The position numbers and the translations under genes are program-made. A DNA stretch of 64,000 nucleotides from Dastarcus helophoroides (lineage: Eukaryota > Arthropoda > Insecta > Coleoptera > Bothrideridae): the NCBI GenBank assembly GCA_028583605.1, contig CM053329.1:37261992-37325991 (forward strand), written 5' to 3'. Numbering within the stretch: position 1 is the stretch's first letter; each line of letters begins with the position of its first letter. The notes beneath the pieces are model-generated. The model had not been told where the DNA came from and searched no databases. It was given only the letters and a program-made list of their open reading frames with translations. This document shows, piece after piece, positions 11,413 through 23,493 of the stretch.

Positions 11413-11760
11413 TTATAATGCACAGACCAATAGATTTGAACATTTATTGGATTCGAAGTTTGGAAACCAAATACCGGTTTCGATCTTGTTAGATCTCGTC
11501 CAACAATGTTAGATATACCAAACTGACGAGATCTAACAAGATTCGAAACCGGTATTTGGTTTCCAAACTTCGAATCTAATAAATGTTCAAACCTATAGGT
11601 CTGTGCATTATAGAATCCTTGCCTTCTGGGAACTCTCCTAGAGAGCAACCGCTTCGCTAGGTGGTAGTGTTTCAACTGTTGGTAGTTCAGCTACCTATGA
11701 TTCATTATACACGCCTGAAGGGCTACATGAATTTGTAGTCTAGGTTGCACTCTTCTTGCA
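11413..11760. repeat. Foldback element with 12-bp target duplication
   Basis: TAGTTAATGTTT stands at both 11401-11412 and 11761-11772. The 348-bp insert begins with a palindrome centred near 11510, whose arms contain ACCGGTATTTGGTTTCCAAA-type sequence and ..TGCACAGACCAATAG. It then carries a non-palindromic tail with GCGAAGCGGTTGCTC-like and CACGCCTGAAGGGCT sequence. A related element occurs at 54695-55402. Confidence 0.8.
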
Positions 11761-12003
11761 TAGTTAATGTTTGTTAAATATCATTTAAATGACAAAAAAT
11801 TAAAAATTGAAATTTTTTACGTATGTATAATTTTATACATCCTATAAGAATAGTCAAGAAAAAAATAGGGTTGCCATTTAAAAAAATTGTCGATGACGTG
11901 ATATCTTAAATTTGGGACATTCTGTATAAAATTTTCCTACATCAACAAGAGCGCAAATTAAAATGTTAATTGACGTATTTGAGCATATTTCTGAAAAAAA
12001 AAA

Positions 12004-12153
12004 TACTCTCAGAGGGGATAATTTTCTGTAGGTCGACATGACACATTTGTTGGCTTTAAAAGTGGGAATCGACGAAATGAGGTTGTCGATATTTTCATAA
12101 TAGTCGAAGTATACTTGATGTCTTACGTGCACTATTATTCCAGTTGCAATAAC
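12004..12153 (-). pseudogene. Odorant receptor exon 3 fragment (OR-C-like)
   Basis: The acceptor AAG precedes VIATGIIVHVRHQVYFDYYE. The reading continues to ANKCVMSTYRKLSPL and stops at the mariner border. It is the counterpart of OR-C exon 3 at 28861 and still has the four bases (CAAA) that OR-C has lost. No later exons remain on the far side of the mariner. Confidence 0.75.
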
Positions 12154-12414
12154 CTTGAATATTACGTCAGATAGAGCAACATATGTAAATGTAAACATTT
12201 TGATTTCCTTGATTTCTTTATTGATGTATATTAATACGTAAACATCATTTGAACCGATTGAGGAACCTAATCACTTGCAGGCAAGCAAGACTACTGCCGT
12301 TAATTGCAAGACCCTTGCAATCAAGGGCAGTAGTCTTGATGGATCATTTAACAATTGTGTCCGTTAAGTAAAAAACTCATATTTTTGACATAATTAATCG
12401 AAACTTATTTATAT
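12154..12414. repeat. Receptor-flank sequence with small hairpin
   Basis: The flank matches 28862-29040. CAAGACTACTGCC (12286-12298) pairs with GGCAGTAGTCTTG (12326-12338). The OR-C flank has only part of this. Confidence 0.6.
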
Positions 12415-12767
12415 TGTTACGGGCTTATCGGTTTGAATTGATTCACACGTGAATTGAAAATAATACCCACTTTATTACCAAACTAAACTTGAGTCACCAC
12501 AATTAAACAATTAACTCACTTATTCTAGACTTCTACTAACTCACTAATTACACTGATTCTAACTGACTGACTTGGGGGAAAGCTGACCGCCTTTTATAGT
12601 TTTGGCTCCCGGCTTCTAGAACTGTTCGGCAGATAAGGCTTATCTGCCGTTTGTTTAGTTATCGCGGCCGCTTTCCCCTTATCAGACCCTTCTAGAAATT
12701 TTTTTTTATTTACTAAATTCGACAATTCTATTCTAAATTCTATTTCATCTATTTACATTGCGTTACA
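12415..12767 (-). mobile_element. Solo LTR, copy A
   Basis: The 353-bp sequence begins TGTTACGGGCTTATCGG and ends GCGTTACA, flanked by ATAT on both sides (12411-12414 and 12768-12771). Read on the minus strand it has the family order: GATA-rich region with GCAGATAAGGCTTATCTGC, a TATA-like box, then an AATAAA signal. No internal element sequence adjoins it. It belongs to the same family as the LTR next to gypsy integrase at 62728. Confidence 0.9.
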
Positions 12768-12922
12768 ATATAGAAATTCTTAAGGCGTGAGAGAGTGTGT
12801 CCAGTTGTTTGAAAATTGTTTTTTTTTAATGTCAAATGTTTTTAAAATTTTAACTTTTTTTGAATAAATTGACATTTTAAATTTTAAGTTATAGTCGCAA
12901 ATTTCATCACTTGAAAATTTAA

Positions 12923-14690
12923 ACATTACCAAATGTTACCTTTTTCAAAACTTTCTTCTTTTAGAATTTTGACTTTCTCTCAAAATTTCAACCCATTTTC
13001 TCGAAATTTTCACTAATTAGAAAATTTTAATCTTTTGAAAATTTCGATTTTTTTTAAATGAAATTTCGTCTTTTTTTAAATCCGACTTTAAGTTAGCAGT
13101 TTGGCTTCTACATTTCAAAAATATTCCATTATAATTTACTGAATTAAAAATTTTTATCTTTTTAAAAAGAAATTTTTAAAAAGATTTAAAAAAAACTTAT
13201 ACTTATCAAAAAAGTTATTTTATTAACATTTTTAGATTTTTTGTCCTAACATTTTCTCGAAATTTAATAATTTTGACTATTTCTCAAAATTTTGATTTTT
13301 ATGTCGAAATTTTGGTTTTTCTGTGCAACTTTTTAAAAATTCGACTTTTGTTGAAAATTTGAATTTTTTTTTTTAAATTTGGCTTCTTTAAAAATGTTGA
13401 CTTTCTCAAAACATTACAAAAATACTTTATTTTTAAAGATTTCGAATATTTGGAAAATTTTGTCTTTTTACCTGAAAACAAAACACAAAAATTTTCCTAT
13501 GGGAAGACAAGAATCGCCAATAATGCAGCCTAGAGAACATCCATGGTCTCCTGATTTTGGTTGGCATTTTTGGGTCGGAATCCATTGCCTGTCGAACCAA
13601 TTCGTTGGGATGCGTTTTCGTCTTTAACATTGCCCTAGAATTTACCTCCCTGAGGATATCTCTTACCTTACGTAGGTCGACTTCCCTATAAATTTGATTA
13701 TTTCTGGCAAACCATGGAGCATCCATGGATGAACTTAGAAAGACGTTCTGGAACACTTGAAGTTTCTTCATCTGGTTATCGGTAGCCTGTGACCATTTAA
13801 ACATTTCTAAATGTTACCTTTTTCAAAACTTTCTTCTTTTAGAATTTTGACTTTCTCTCAAAATTTCAACCCATTTTCTCGAAATTTTCACTAATTAGAA
13901 AATTTTAATCTTTTGAAAATTTCAATTTTTTTTAAATGAAATTTCGTTTTTTTTTAAATCCGACTTTTAGTTAGCAAATTGGTTTCTACATTTCAAAAAT
14001 ATTCCATTTTAATTTACTGAATTGAAAATTTCGATTGTTTTAAAAAGAAACTTTCAAAAGAATTTAAAAAAACTTATACTTATCAAAAAAGTTATTTTAT
14101 AAACATTTTTAGATTTTTTATCCTAACATTTTCTCGAAATTTATTAATTTTGATTATTTCTCAAAATTTGGATTTTTATGTCAAAATTTTGGTTTTTCTG
14201 TGCAACTTTTAAAGAAATTAGTCATTCGTTGAAAATTTTACCTTTCTTTGAAAAATTCGGCTACTTTGAAAATGTTGACTTTCTTAAAACATTACAAAAA
14301 TACTTTATTTTTGAAGATTTCGAATATTTTGAAAATTTTGTCTTTTTACCTGCAAACAAAACACAAATATTTCCCTATGGGAAGACAAGAATCGCCAATG
14401 ATGCAGCCTAGGGAACCATCCATGGTCTCCTGATTTTGGTTGAGATTTTTGGGTCGTAATCCACTGCCTGTTGAACCAGATCGTTGGGATGCGTTTCCGC
14501 TCTCAACATTGCCCTAGAATTTACCTCCCTGAGGATATCTCTTACCTTACGTAGGTCGACTTTCCTATGAAGTTGATTATTTCTGGCAAACCATGGAGCA
14601 TCCATGACTGAACTTAGAGAGACGTTCTGGAACACTTAAAGTTTCTTCATCTGGTTATCGGTAGCCTGTGACCAGGCTACAGATACGTAG
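12923..14690. repeat. Tandem duplication of T-rich DNA plus LINE end
   Basis: The sequence from TAAACATT.C.AAATGTTACC recurs with a period of about 875 bp (12923 and 13798). Each unit holds about 550-600 bp of T-rich low-complexity DNA followed by the 3' coding end of a jockey-like LINE on the minus strand. Within the LINE part the copies differ at a few percent of sites. Confidence 0.8.
13490..13797 (-). pseudogene. Jockey-like reverse transcriptase 3' end, duplicate
   Basis: On the minus strand the reading begins WSQATDNQMKKLQVFQNV and continues through DLRKVRDILREVNSRAML to KIRRPWM. It is the tandem copy of the same part at 14365-14690. It lies inside T-rich DNA without any upstream catalytic part. 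Confidence 0.8.
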
Positions 14691-15790
14691 GTCATCGCTG
14701 GTCTTATGATTGATGTGTACAGCAAAACTTTAAGTCCTATCGACAGTTTGCTATTTCTACCAATCATTGCTGGCAGCAGACCCTTTAGCATTCTGGCCTT
14801 TGACACTGCATAGTCGATATGAGTCTGAAATGTCAGTATTTTGTCGAGTATTACCCCTAGATATCTGAAGTCTCCAATCGACGTTTTGACCATAGACATG
14901 AATATGTCCATAGGGCAGGAGTCTTCTGCTGGTGAAGAAGACTGCTTGGGTCTTGTCTGCGTTGACTTTGATTCCCGATGTGCAAAAGTATTCTAGGAGT
15001 TCTTCTGTCACGTTCATCGTCTGGTGACCAATTCTGGACTTAGAGAATTTGCCAATAACGCCGTGTCGTCAGCATAGGTTGCCAATGTCGTCTGCTAGGT
15101 TCTTGGAATGTCTGCTGTGAACAAACAATATAGGAGCGGTGCCAAGGCAGAACCTTGCGGTACGCCATACCACAACCTATATTGGTTAAACAGTTCCTAT
15201 TCCACCTTCGCTACAAATGAACGCTGGAGGGGGAACGAGCTTACCATTTGCACCATCGCCAGAGGTATCCCGAAGTGATGCATCTTGTAGACCAATTCTT
15301 GGTGCCAAACTGTGTCAAATGCCTTGCGGATATCAAAGAAACTTGCTTCTACTACCTGATTCCAGTTCGTGCTGAGTGTGATTTTTTCAACCACACGCAG
15401 CAACCGGTCCGAGGTGGAGTGCATTGGTTGGAAGCCGAATTGTTCCTTAGGAATGATGTCGCGATCGCTGATGATGTTCTGCAGGCGCTTCTTCAAGATC
15501 CTCTCCGCCACCTTACCCAAGTTGGATAAGAGGTTTATTGGCCTGTAATTCTGGGAAAAATTTCCCGCCTTACCCGGCTTAGGAATGGAAATAACGTTTT
15601 CCGACTTCCACCTTGTGGAAAAATACCGATTTTTGAACATTCAATTTACTATCCCTCCAAATTATTTAACAGCTTGGTCTGGTAGATTCTTTAGAGCTTG
15701 ATTTGAAATTCCGTCAGGACCATGTGCTTTCTGGGCGTTTACCTTTTTCAGAAAACTTTGGAGTTCCTCTGTGTGGGTTGGCCACAGTAT
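14365..15790 (-). pseudogene. Jockey-like LINE reverse transcriptase, broken
   Basis: The reading starts near 15790 (EELQSFLKKV, then AHGPDGISNQALKN). It passes VISIPKPGKAGNFSQNYRPI and QFGFQPMHSTSDRLLRVVEK, the ALAPLLYCLF and YADDTALL regions in shifted frames, and a C-terminal part ending KISTKIRRPWMVP. These are the fingers, palm (catalytic YADD) and thumb of a non-LTR reverse transcriptase of the jockey type. Several shifts and stops break it. The same family occurs on the plus strand at 38092-39465. Confidence 0.85.
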
Positions 15791-16847
15791 CATATATCAG
15801 TAAAGTGACGACATGTATGATTGCGAATTCGAACGACGTAACCCGAACTTCTTACTCAATTCTCCTCCGAAATTCCTTCTGTTTTTGTTCTCCTAACCTC
15901 CCTCAACAGTGCATTTAAATCCGAGAGCCAAATCGTACTTAGCCATTTACCAGGCCCCCGCCTTAAAAGAATCGATACACGTTACGATTGCCTAAAATTA
16001 ATTTAACATTACGAACTTTGTTACAATATTTTAAATAATTGGTAAATTAGGTCATGAGCGACCATCAAATGGGGAAAAACTCATGCTTGTAGTAAAGAGT
16101 TTATTTCAAAGGAAGTAATTTATATTTTAGAGAAGGTTCCATCCAGAAAAAACACAGTAACACTGGTACAAGGTATTTCAAGGAAACACTAGAATCCTAA
16201 AAATAATTTAAATGTGCATTAATCCTCACTGTATCAATCAATTACAAGCTCCTACCGTTGATGGTGCTCGGCTCTGCTTTGTTAGAGGGGCATCCATGTT
16301 TTATCCATAAATTTAAAACTTGCTCAGTTAAAAACTTAGCCAAATGTGCACACGGTGGATGCTATTAGAGCCGCATTCAGTATAAAATCTGTCTCAAGAG
16401 ACTTAAAAAGAAACAGTGGCGCACCGCCAAAGAATCGTGAATTACCTTCTTAATGCCTGATTGTCACTTGCCAACAGGAACATGGAAAGCACGTTAGTCA
16501 ATTCATCTGCATAAACATATTATAATTTTAACTCCTTCAAGTGCCTGAATTTTAAAAGCTAAGCAGATAATTGAAATATAATCTTAATAGTTCAGGAATC
16601 ACACTGTCTCTCTAGCAAGTTAATTTTACAAACCCAAATCCAATTAATTCTGTGTAATAATATGAAAATAGCAAAGTAAATAGCTAATTATTTGGGCTTT
16701 AAGCTACCTTCAGATACATTTTTAAATCTGTGAATCAAAAATGAGCTTCAGAAAAATTTATTAAAATGGAAATGAAATAACTAGGAATTCATAAAAAGTC
16801 AATTTTATTTAAATACAATTACATGTACATTAAGAGTAGACACAACA
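15791..16847. other. Non-coding, second duplicated block begins
   Basis: 15791-16429 has no recognisable gene. From about 16430 the sequence matches 2350 onward, the 3' flank of OR-A. Confidence 0.5.
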
Positions 16848-18007
16848 TTACAGACTGCTGTAAAACCCTCTTAAATTATATAGAACTGCTAAAGCTGTCC
16901 CAAGAGTCCTGAAAATCTAAAATATTAAAAATTACAAACGAAATATTATTTCGATAGCAATAATGGTACCATCAGAATCCATGTGAAATCAAACGGAACG
17001 AACATATTCACACATAATAATTGGTTTTTTGGAATGAACCAAAAACATTAGAAGAAGACCTCTATTGGATTGATTCCAATGATAGAAAGGTAGAATTGTT
17101 AGCAAAGTATGCAGTTCTTCACCCTAATTTGTTTAAAAAAATAAACCAGTACAATAATTATGACATCAGTTGTAATTCCTTACGTCATTAAACATCAACT
17201 TGTCCTGACGCTAGCCAAAAGAAACATTACTATAAGCACTGACATTTGCAATACAGAGGATATAAAAAAAGTTAACTTCTCTCTAGAATTTTATAGATGA
17301 CTACCTACTTTTACTGCATGTTTACTTATCTTACTATAAGAAATAAAAATAGAATCCCTATCAGTGCTCCAATACCAGTGTATGTCAAAATTATTACTAC
17401 AGGAAACAAATCAGACGCTGCATTTTTCACAAAGCTAAAACATCTACGTCATTTATATTCAAGAAATTAGTATTGATTTAGTATACCATTTGAAACGGAT
17501 ATGCATCTTAAGTGCCTCCAACAGAACACTTCGTATTTTATTTTGGTACAAGCTATCATCCATCAAGTCGTTTCCACTTTCAAAACCTTGAGCTATTTCT
17601 GCTAGAGACCATTTTAAGTATTTTGCCACAATGATAGCTTTTACCACACACCTCAGCAAACAATAGGGCAAGCAAATCGAGTTCAATCCCAAAATAGCAA
17701 TTGCCAAAGCAAAACTCCATTTCAAAAACATCCCATATCTAGGAAATCTCTCATCGCAAAACTCATACCAATAGATATACCTGTGTGTATCATGGTTCAA
17801 TGGCCAATAAATAAGTCCAGAAATCGCAGTCACACCCACGTGAATTACGTAAATTTTCGCTATCAGAAAGGACAATTTCTCGTAGGTCGATAGGACGCTT
17901 TTGCTGCCTTTAATCGAGGATATTGACGAAACTATGTTGTCTATAGTGTCGAAAATATTTTCAAATATTTGATGCAATATGTCCAGCAAAACCGTCAAGG
18001 AAATAAC
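16848..18007 (-). pseudogene. Odorant receptor OR-B pseudogene, exons 3-7
   Basis: This is the paralogue of OR-A in the second block. Exons: 3 (17487-18007, 521 nt, open), 4 (17335-17434, open), 5 (17184-17282, 99 nt), 6 (16970-17123, 154 nt) and 7 (16848-16916, open, stop TAA). Exon 5 has a one-base and a two-base insertion that bring a stop between them. Exon 6 has one extra T near its end, giving CEYVRSV and a stop. Exon 3 is highly similar to that of OR-A. Exons 1-2 are at 26668-27071, so intron 2 spans 8.7 kb and holds a LINE. Any product would be truncated. Confidence 0.85.
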
Positions 18008-18304
18008 CTGAAATGTGACGTCAGAGACATTTGCATAATTTGGTTTCCTTGATTGGCCTTGATTTTCACCAGACTTGGCTCGTTGGATTTAAATATATTT
18101 ATTTAACTCAAAAAATTTATTTACATATTGTTAAACTACTAAAAAGATGACACGTTATTTACGTTTATATCATTCTTACAGAATATTCTACGTCTAGAGA
18201 GGTCTGGAACGTAGACCAGATGACTCATTTCCTTCTCAATGGTCAAGTCTCACCTAACAAATTACTTGGAACAACTAAAACGTTTCTGGAGAATTAAAGA
18301 AGTC

Positions 18305-18545
18305 CTTACGCGTTATTAATAGCTAATTCGGTATTTTTGGTGAAATGGAATTATCCTTGGTTATCTTCAAAAATTGAAATACAAATCTTGTCCCCTGAAA
18401 CCAAGAAAGGTTAAAAAATACAACAAAAGTTGCTCTAACGCGTTTCGGTAGCCAAGCTACCTTCTTCAGAGAGCATCCTCTGTTGTGTTTTTAACCTTTC
18501 TTGGTTTCAGGGGACAAGATTTGTATTTTAATTCGATATAACAAT
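18305..18545. repeat. Penelope-like terminal fragment
   Basis: It begins near TTTTTGGTGAAATGG and carries facing copies of CTTGTCCCCTGAAACCAAG and its complement. Between them are AACGCGTTTCGGTAGCC and TTCTTCAGAG. The same layout recurs near 4311, 30480, 36045, 41330 and 43670. I link it to Penelope-like elements from memory of their terminal sequences. No reverse transcriptase of that class is present in the window. Confidence 0.55.
18431..18475 (-). ncRNA. Candidate minimal hammerhead ribozyme
   Basis: Read on the minus strand: stem I TGCTCT, core CTGAAGA (fits CUGANGA), A, stem II GGTAGC-TTG-GCTACC with six perfect pairs, core GAAA, a very short stem III (C, GC, G), cleavage triplet GTT, then AGAGCA closing stem I. 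All conserved parts of a type I hammerhead are in order within 45 bases. Hammerheads with minimal stem III are known from Penelope-like elements. Activity is unproven. Confidence 0.6.
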
Positions 18546-19335
18546 ATTTTATCCATTACATGAACTTAATGATGAAGAAGGATGCTGAAGAAAGGAACCT
18601 ATCGCGAAGGACGCAACTTAAATCTAAAGTCGTAAACAAAAACTAAAACGAATCATTATTTCAATAATATGTAGAGCAGTTAAAAATCATAACTAGAGGC
18701 CGGATTTTAGGTAAAATCCTAAGATTCTACCTTTTCACCTTTTTCGGGTTCTTCAGGAGTTATTGCCTAAATTTCCATGTGGCTTGTTTTTCTGCCTTTC
18801 TATAGATAATTTGGACATATTTACAAAAAATTTCGTGCATATTTATCCTTTCTATGGGTTATCCAATTACATTTACAATTAACCTCTGAAGAATTTAGGC
18901 AGAAATGTGCGAGACTTAATCCATCATAATAACAGGAATAATCTTGAAGCATGAGTTTTCAAATAATGTACTTTTATAACAATGACTGTTACTGACCCAT
19001 CCAGCCCCTTTAAGTTTGTAGTTTTTTTGTTGAAAAAGCCGTCCTTCTTTGCAACTTCGACATTTAAAAATATCCTCTTATTTTATTTACTCTTTCTTTC
19101 TTTTAAAAATGTTGGCGTTTTCTTAAAATTTTGCTTATTATAGGAATTTCTATACTTCTTTCAACAGTTTCACCTTTTTGCAATTTTTTTTACTTATTTT
19201 GAAAATTTGAACTTAAAACATTGACTTTTCACATTATTTTTGAAAAATTATAGTTATTTTCTTAAATTGTATACTTTGTCTCAAAATGTTGTAGCTTTTG
19301 AAAAACTTTTTAAATTTCATTTTAATGAAAATGTC
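18546..19335. other. OR-B intron 2, non-coding
   Basis: No gene is visible. 19060-19320 is T-rich low-complexity DNA. The last 13 bases (TAATGAAAATGTC) are the left target duplication of the following LINE. Confidence 0.55.
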
Positions 19336-19763
19336 AGAGATGGTGCGTGCATAAGCAGCTGCTAAATATATGCTCCATTAATAAACTCAAATTCTACGGG
19401 AATTAATGAGCGGTTATTTCAGAAAATTGTGGTAAACCAAAGGTGTAAACAATAAGAACAGTGTAGTGATTAAAACAACACTAGAGACAACAGGTTAGTG
19501 AAATAATTAGTAATTTAAGGTAATATCCTGCATTGGTAAGAGATAAGAAACCGTGACCTTCGAGGAGGACCGGGGAACGGTTTCTTTCGTGGAAAAGACG
19601 CGCATCACAACATATAGTAATCAGATTAGGAATCAGCGCTAAAATAAAGAAATAAACATGGACAAGAATTATATGAGGGACGCCGACATGGAGGAGTCCT
19701 CCACAGACGAAGGAGGCAAGAGAAAAAGGGTACAAGAGGAAACCTTAGCGAGAACAAAAAAAA

Positions 19764-20427
19764 ATGTCGAGAACGCCAATAAAAACAAAAACAATTGATA
19801 ACGAGGATAAGCTTGATCTTATTCTAAGTATGATGCAGGATACAGGAAAAGAAATGCAAGAAATAAAAAATGAACAGAAAAAATACAATAACGACATTAG
19901 AAAAATCCAAATCGAAAACACCAAACTAAGAGAAGAAAACGAGAGAATTATAAAAGAAAACGAGAAAATGAAAAAGGAAATAAAAATAATAAGCAATAAT
20001 TTGAAGTGGATCGAAAAAGATAAAAGGAAAAATAACATAATTGTCAACGGTCTAACAGTAAATACAAATGACAATGCATTTTTAATTACAGAAATGGAAA
20101 ATTTCTTTAAAGAAAAATTAGAAATACAAACCAAAGTTGAAGAAGCTTACAACATTGGTAGAAATATATATCTTGTGAAACTTCAAAATAAACCAGAAAA
20201 GAAACATTATGAAAAACAAATCAAAGCTTAGAAAAATTAATGAAAAAATTTTCATAAATGAAGACTTGACGCCTAAAGAAAGGGAGAAGCAGAGGTAACT
20301 AAAAAATAAAGCAGAAGAGGAGGAACGCATGGATAAGCATATCAAAATGGGATATAACAAGATAATACTTGATGGAGAAACTTGGAAATGGAACAAAATC
20401 AAGGAAAAATTAGAAAATACAAATTAA
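19764..20427 (+). pseudogene. LINE ORF1 protein, one frameshift
   Basis: The ORF starts at ATG 19764. Residues about 15-90 form a charged coiled coil (repeated EENERIIKENEKMKKEIK type). These are followed by an RNA-binding-like region (RKNNIIVNGLTVN, YNIGRNIYLVKL). The frame ends at 20231 and resumes in another frame with INEKIFINEDLTPKEREK and GYNKIILDGETWKW. It is an L1-ORF1-like nucleic acid chaperone by layout, and the break is a single shift near 20220 plus a stop near 20298. Confidence 0.7.
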
Positions 20428-20433
20428 AAAAAA

Positions 20434-23400
20434 TTGAGCAATAAATCTAAAGAGGTAAATAGTATAATGACGAACAAGGCAAAGAAAATGGATACGAAAA
20501 CACATAAAAACACAACAATAGAAAAAATAAATAAAAAGGAAAAAACAGGAAAAGAAATTTGGAAAGTGGTAATATGGAATGTTAGAGGACTAAGGGGAAA
20601 AGAGGAGGAACTAATAGAAGAATTTAAAATGACAGGGATCCAAATATTAACAATAACAGAAACGAAGAAGAAGGGGCAAGGGGAACTAGTGCTAGAAAAT
20701 GGACACCTTTTAATATACACTGGAGTAGAAAAAAATAAACATGCTGCGGCAGGGGTTGGGTGCATAATAGAGAAAGGATTAGTAGATAATATACTAAATT
20801 GGGAAGGCATTTCTGAAAGAATGCTAAAAATAGAATTTGATGATATATATGAGGAACGAATATGCATAATAATAGTGTATGGACCAAACGAAGATGATTT
20901 GGCGAGTAATAAAGATCAATTCTGGAAGGAACTAACATTGGCCACGGAGACAGGTAAAGGTAAAATTATCGTAATGGAAGATTTTAACAGTAGGGTGGGT
21001 AAAAGAGAGAATAGAAATGTAAATGTGATTGGAAACTGTGGGGAAACAAAAATAAACAACAATGGGTTAAGAACGATAGAATATTGCATATTGAACGATC
21101 TCATAATAACAAATACGTTTTATGAACACCAGGATATACATAAATTTACAAGAATAGCGGAAAACAGAAAAGAAAGATCCATAATTGACTACGTACTTGT
21201 GCAAAAAAATAATAGGAAATCGATCACGGATGTAAGAGTCAAAAGAAGTGCGGAAATATTTAGTGATCATTACCTGGTTGTAGCAAAAATTAGGAAAAAG
21301 AAGAGATGTAGGAGTGACAACGAACGACACAAAACTGCACCAGTAAAAAAAGAAAATATTAAAACATACAGATTAAGAGAAAAAGATATAGCAAACAATT
21401 ATCACCAAATTATTGAGGAAAAAATAAGTAATAGAGAAAAGGAGATTGAACAAAAAGATATTCAAGACATATGGCAAATATTTAAGGAGGTAGTAATAGA
21501 AGCAGCTAAACAAGCATGTGGCACGATTACAACTAACGCCAATAAAAAGTTAACTGCCTGGTGGAACGATGAAATCAAAAAAGAAGATAAATTAAAGAAA
21601 CAAGCGTGGAAAGAGTACTTAAATAATAACACCGCACAAAAATACACTTTGTATAAGGAGAGAAGAACCAAAGTAAAAAAAAATGGTTTTGGAAGCTAAA
21701 CAGAAGGCATGGGAATGTTTTGGAAAAAAAATGGGGGAGACAAATGAAGGAGATCGCAAGCTATTTTATAAAGCAGTGAAGACAATAAGAAAAGGAAAAG
21801 AAATAGACGACTATAACAAGCAAAGAAGGCACGTTGCTAAAAGATGAGAATTTAATTATGAACAGATGAAAAGAATGCTTTTACGAACTATTAAATCCCC
21901 TGGAAACAGAGACACATGAAGGCAAAGAAGTAACAACAAATGACACAATAGCAGATGAAGAAAATGAAGTACTTACGATGGAGGAAGTTGAAGAAGCAAT
22001 CAAGGCAACAAAATGTGGAAAAGCGCCCGGGCCTGATGGAATAACACCAGATATGATTAAACACATGGGGAAAAAAGGTGTAAAACTATTGTACAACTTT
22101 TGTAATAAGGCATGGATAAAAGGAAAAATACCTAAAGATTGGGGAATAGGTCTTATTATGCCCATATATAAAAAGGGAGATAGAAAACAATGCCAAAATT
22201 ATCGAGGTATAACTTTATTGAGCACGGTAGCAAAGATTAATGAAAGGGTGTTAGCAAACAGACTCCGTTTAGTCATAGAAAAGCAATCAAGTGTATCCTA
22301 AAGTAGATTAGAAGAGGCCACAGTATACAGGACCATATATTCACGATGAAACAACTTACGGATAAAATATTAAGACAACGGAGAGAGGCATATCTAGAGT
22401 TCATTGATCTTAAAAAGGCTTTTGACAGAGCTCTCAGAAAAGAAATATGGATAAGTTTGGAACAACGAGGAGTCAGCCAAAAATTAATTGCTGGAATAAA
22501 AAGCATATGTGAGGAAAATGCAAATTACGTCAGAACGCGAAATTCTTCTACTTTCTACACAAGAGATGGTTTACGACAGGAAGGAGTACTTAGCCCATTA
22601 CTATTCATTATCCTGATAGATGACATAATCAAACAAACATGTACCAAAACAACAGGCCTACAAGTAGGATACTACAATCTACAAAAAGTCTGTATAAAAG
22701 AATGTGCATTTGCAGACGATATAGTAATAATGGCCAATTCACCCGAAGACCTACAAACTAGCTCTAGAATCTGAACAAATGAAAATAAATGTCAATAAAA
22801 CAAAAATAATGGCGATAACATAAGATCAAAATATAAAAATAAATATATGATTGGACAATAAGGATATACAGCAGGTCCAGGAATTTAAATATTTAGGAGT
22901 AATAATAGATAATAAAGGAAATCAGGATAGGGACATCAATGAATGCATAGAGAAAGCACTTAAAGCATATTACAGTATGTGTGCAACCATAGTTAAGAAG
23001 AAAGAAATATCCAAAAATACGAAAATGTTGGTATACAAGACTATCTTCCAGCCTATACTACTATTTGGAAGTGAAACCTGGGTTTTAACGGAGAGAATGA
23101 AAAGCCGGATACAAGCAGTCGAGATGAAGTTCTTAAGAGCGATAAAGGGAATAAGTAGAAGAGATCGAATCAGAAAGCAAAAATTGAGGGAAGAACTGGA
23201 TGATAAGCCTGTATTAGAAATTGAAGAAAAACAATTAGGTTGGTGGGGACATATACAAAGGATGAAAGATAACATGCAAGTAAAGAAAATATGGGAAGCA
23301 AGAACATCGGACCAGAGACGTAGAGGCAGACCTAAAGAAAGGTGAGGTGACACCATTGATAAATTAATCGGAAAGAGACAATTAAACCTAAACGAAGCAA

Positions 23401-23448
23401 AAATTTTAGCGCTAAGCAAAAAGGAATGGAAAAAATTTTGTGAATGAA
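20434..23448 (+). pseudogene. LINE ORF2: endonuclease and reverse transcriptase, broken
   Basis: The first 260 residues (20434-21300) are an apurinic-type endonuclease: NVRGLRGKEEE, TETKKKG, VYGPNED, DFNSRVG, SIIDYVLV and SDHYLVVAKI. The usual GDFN reads MEDFN here. After a stop at 21697-21699 the reverse transcriptase continues in other frames: APGPDGITPDMIK (22020), YRGITLLSTVAK (22200), FIDLKKAFDRA (22400), QEGVLSPLLF, ECAFADDIVIMA (catalytic FADD) and EFKYLGVIIDNKG, then LLFGSETWVLTERMKS and RRRGRPKER near the C-terminus. At least four shifts or stops make it inactive. Confidence 0.85.
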
Positions 23449-23491
23449 ATAGAAAATACCAATCCCGACACCTTACGGTATAAGGAAATTG

Positions 23492-23493
<2 letters not shown>

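Larger units (their letters stand above)
9746..12003 (+). mobile_element. Decayed DD41D mariner inserted in receptor exon
   Basis: The ends are inverted copies that run together for about 250 bp, with shared phrases TTGCGCTC, TGTCCCAAATTTAAGATAT and TTGACTATT. The borders in the T runs are uncertain by a few bases. The right end falls in a receptor exon 3 copy (12004-12153). A broken transposase lies inside, and a foldback element was inserted after the transposase. Confidence 0.7.

Noticed and set aside
20424..20938. Long minus-strand open frames over the LINE
   Set aside because: They are shadows of the plus-strand endonuclease, which shows ordered conserved motifs.
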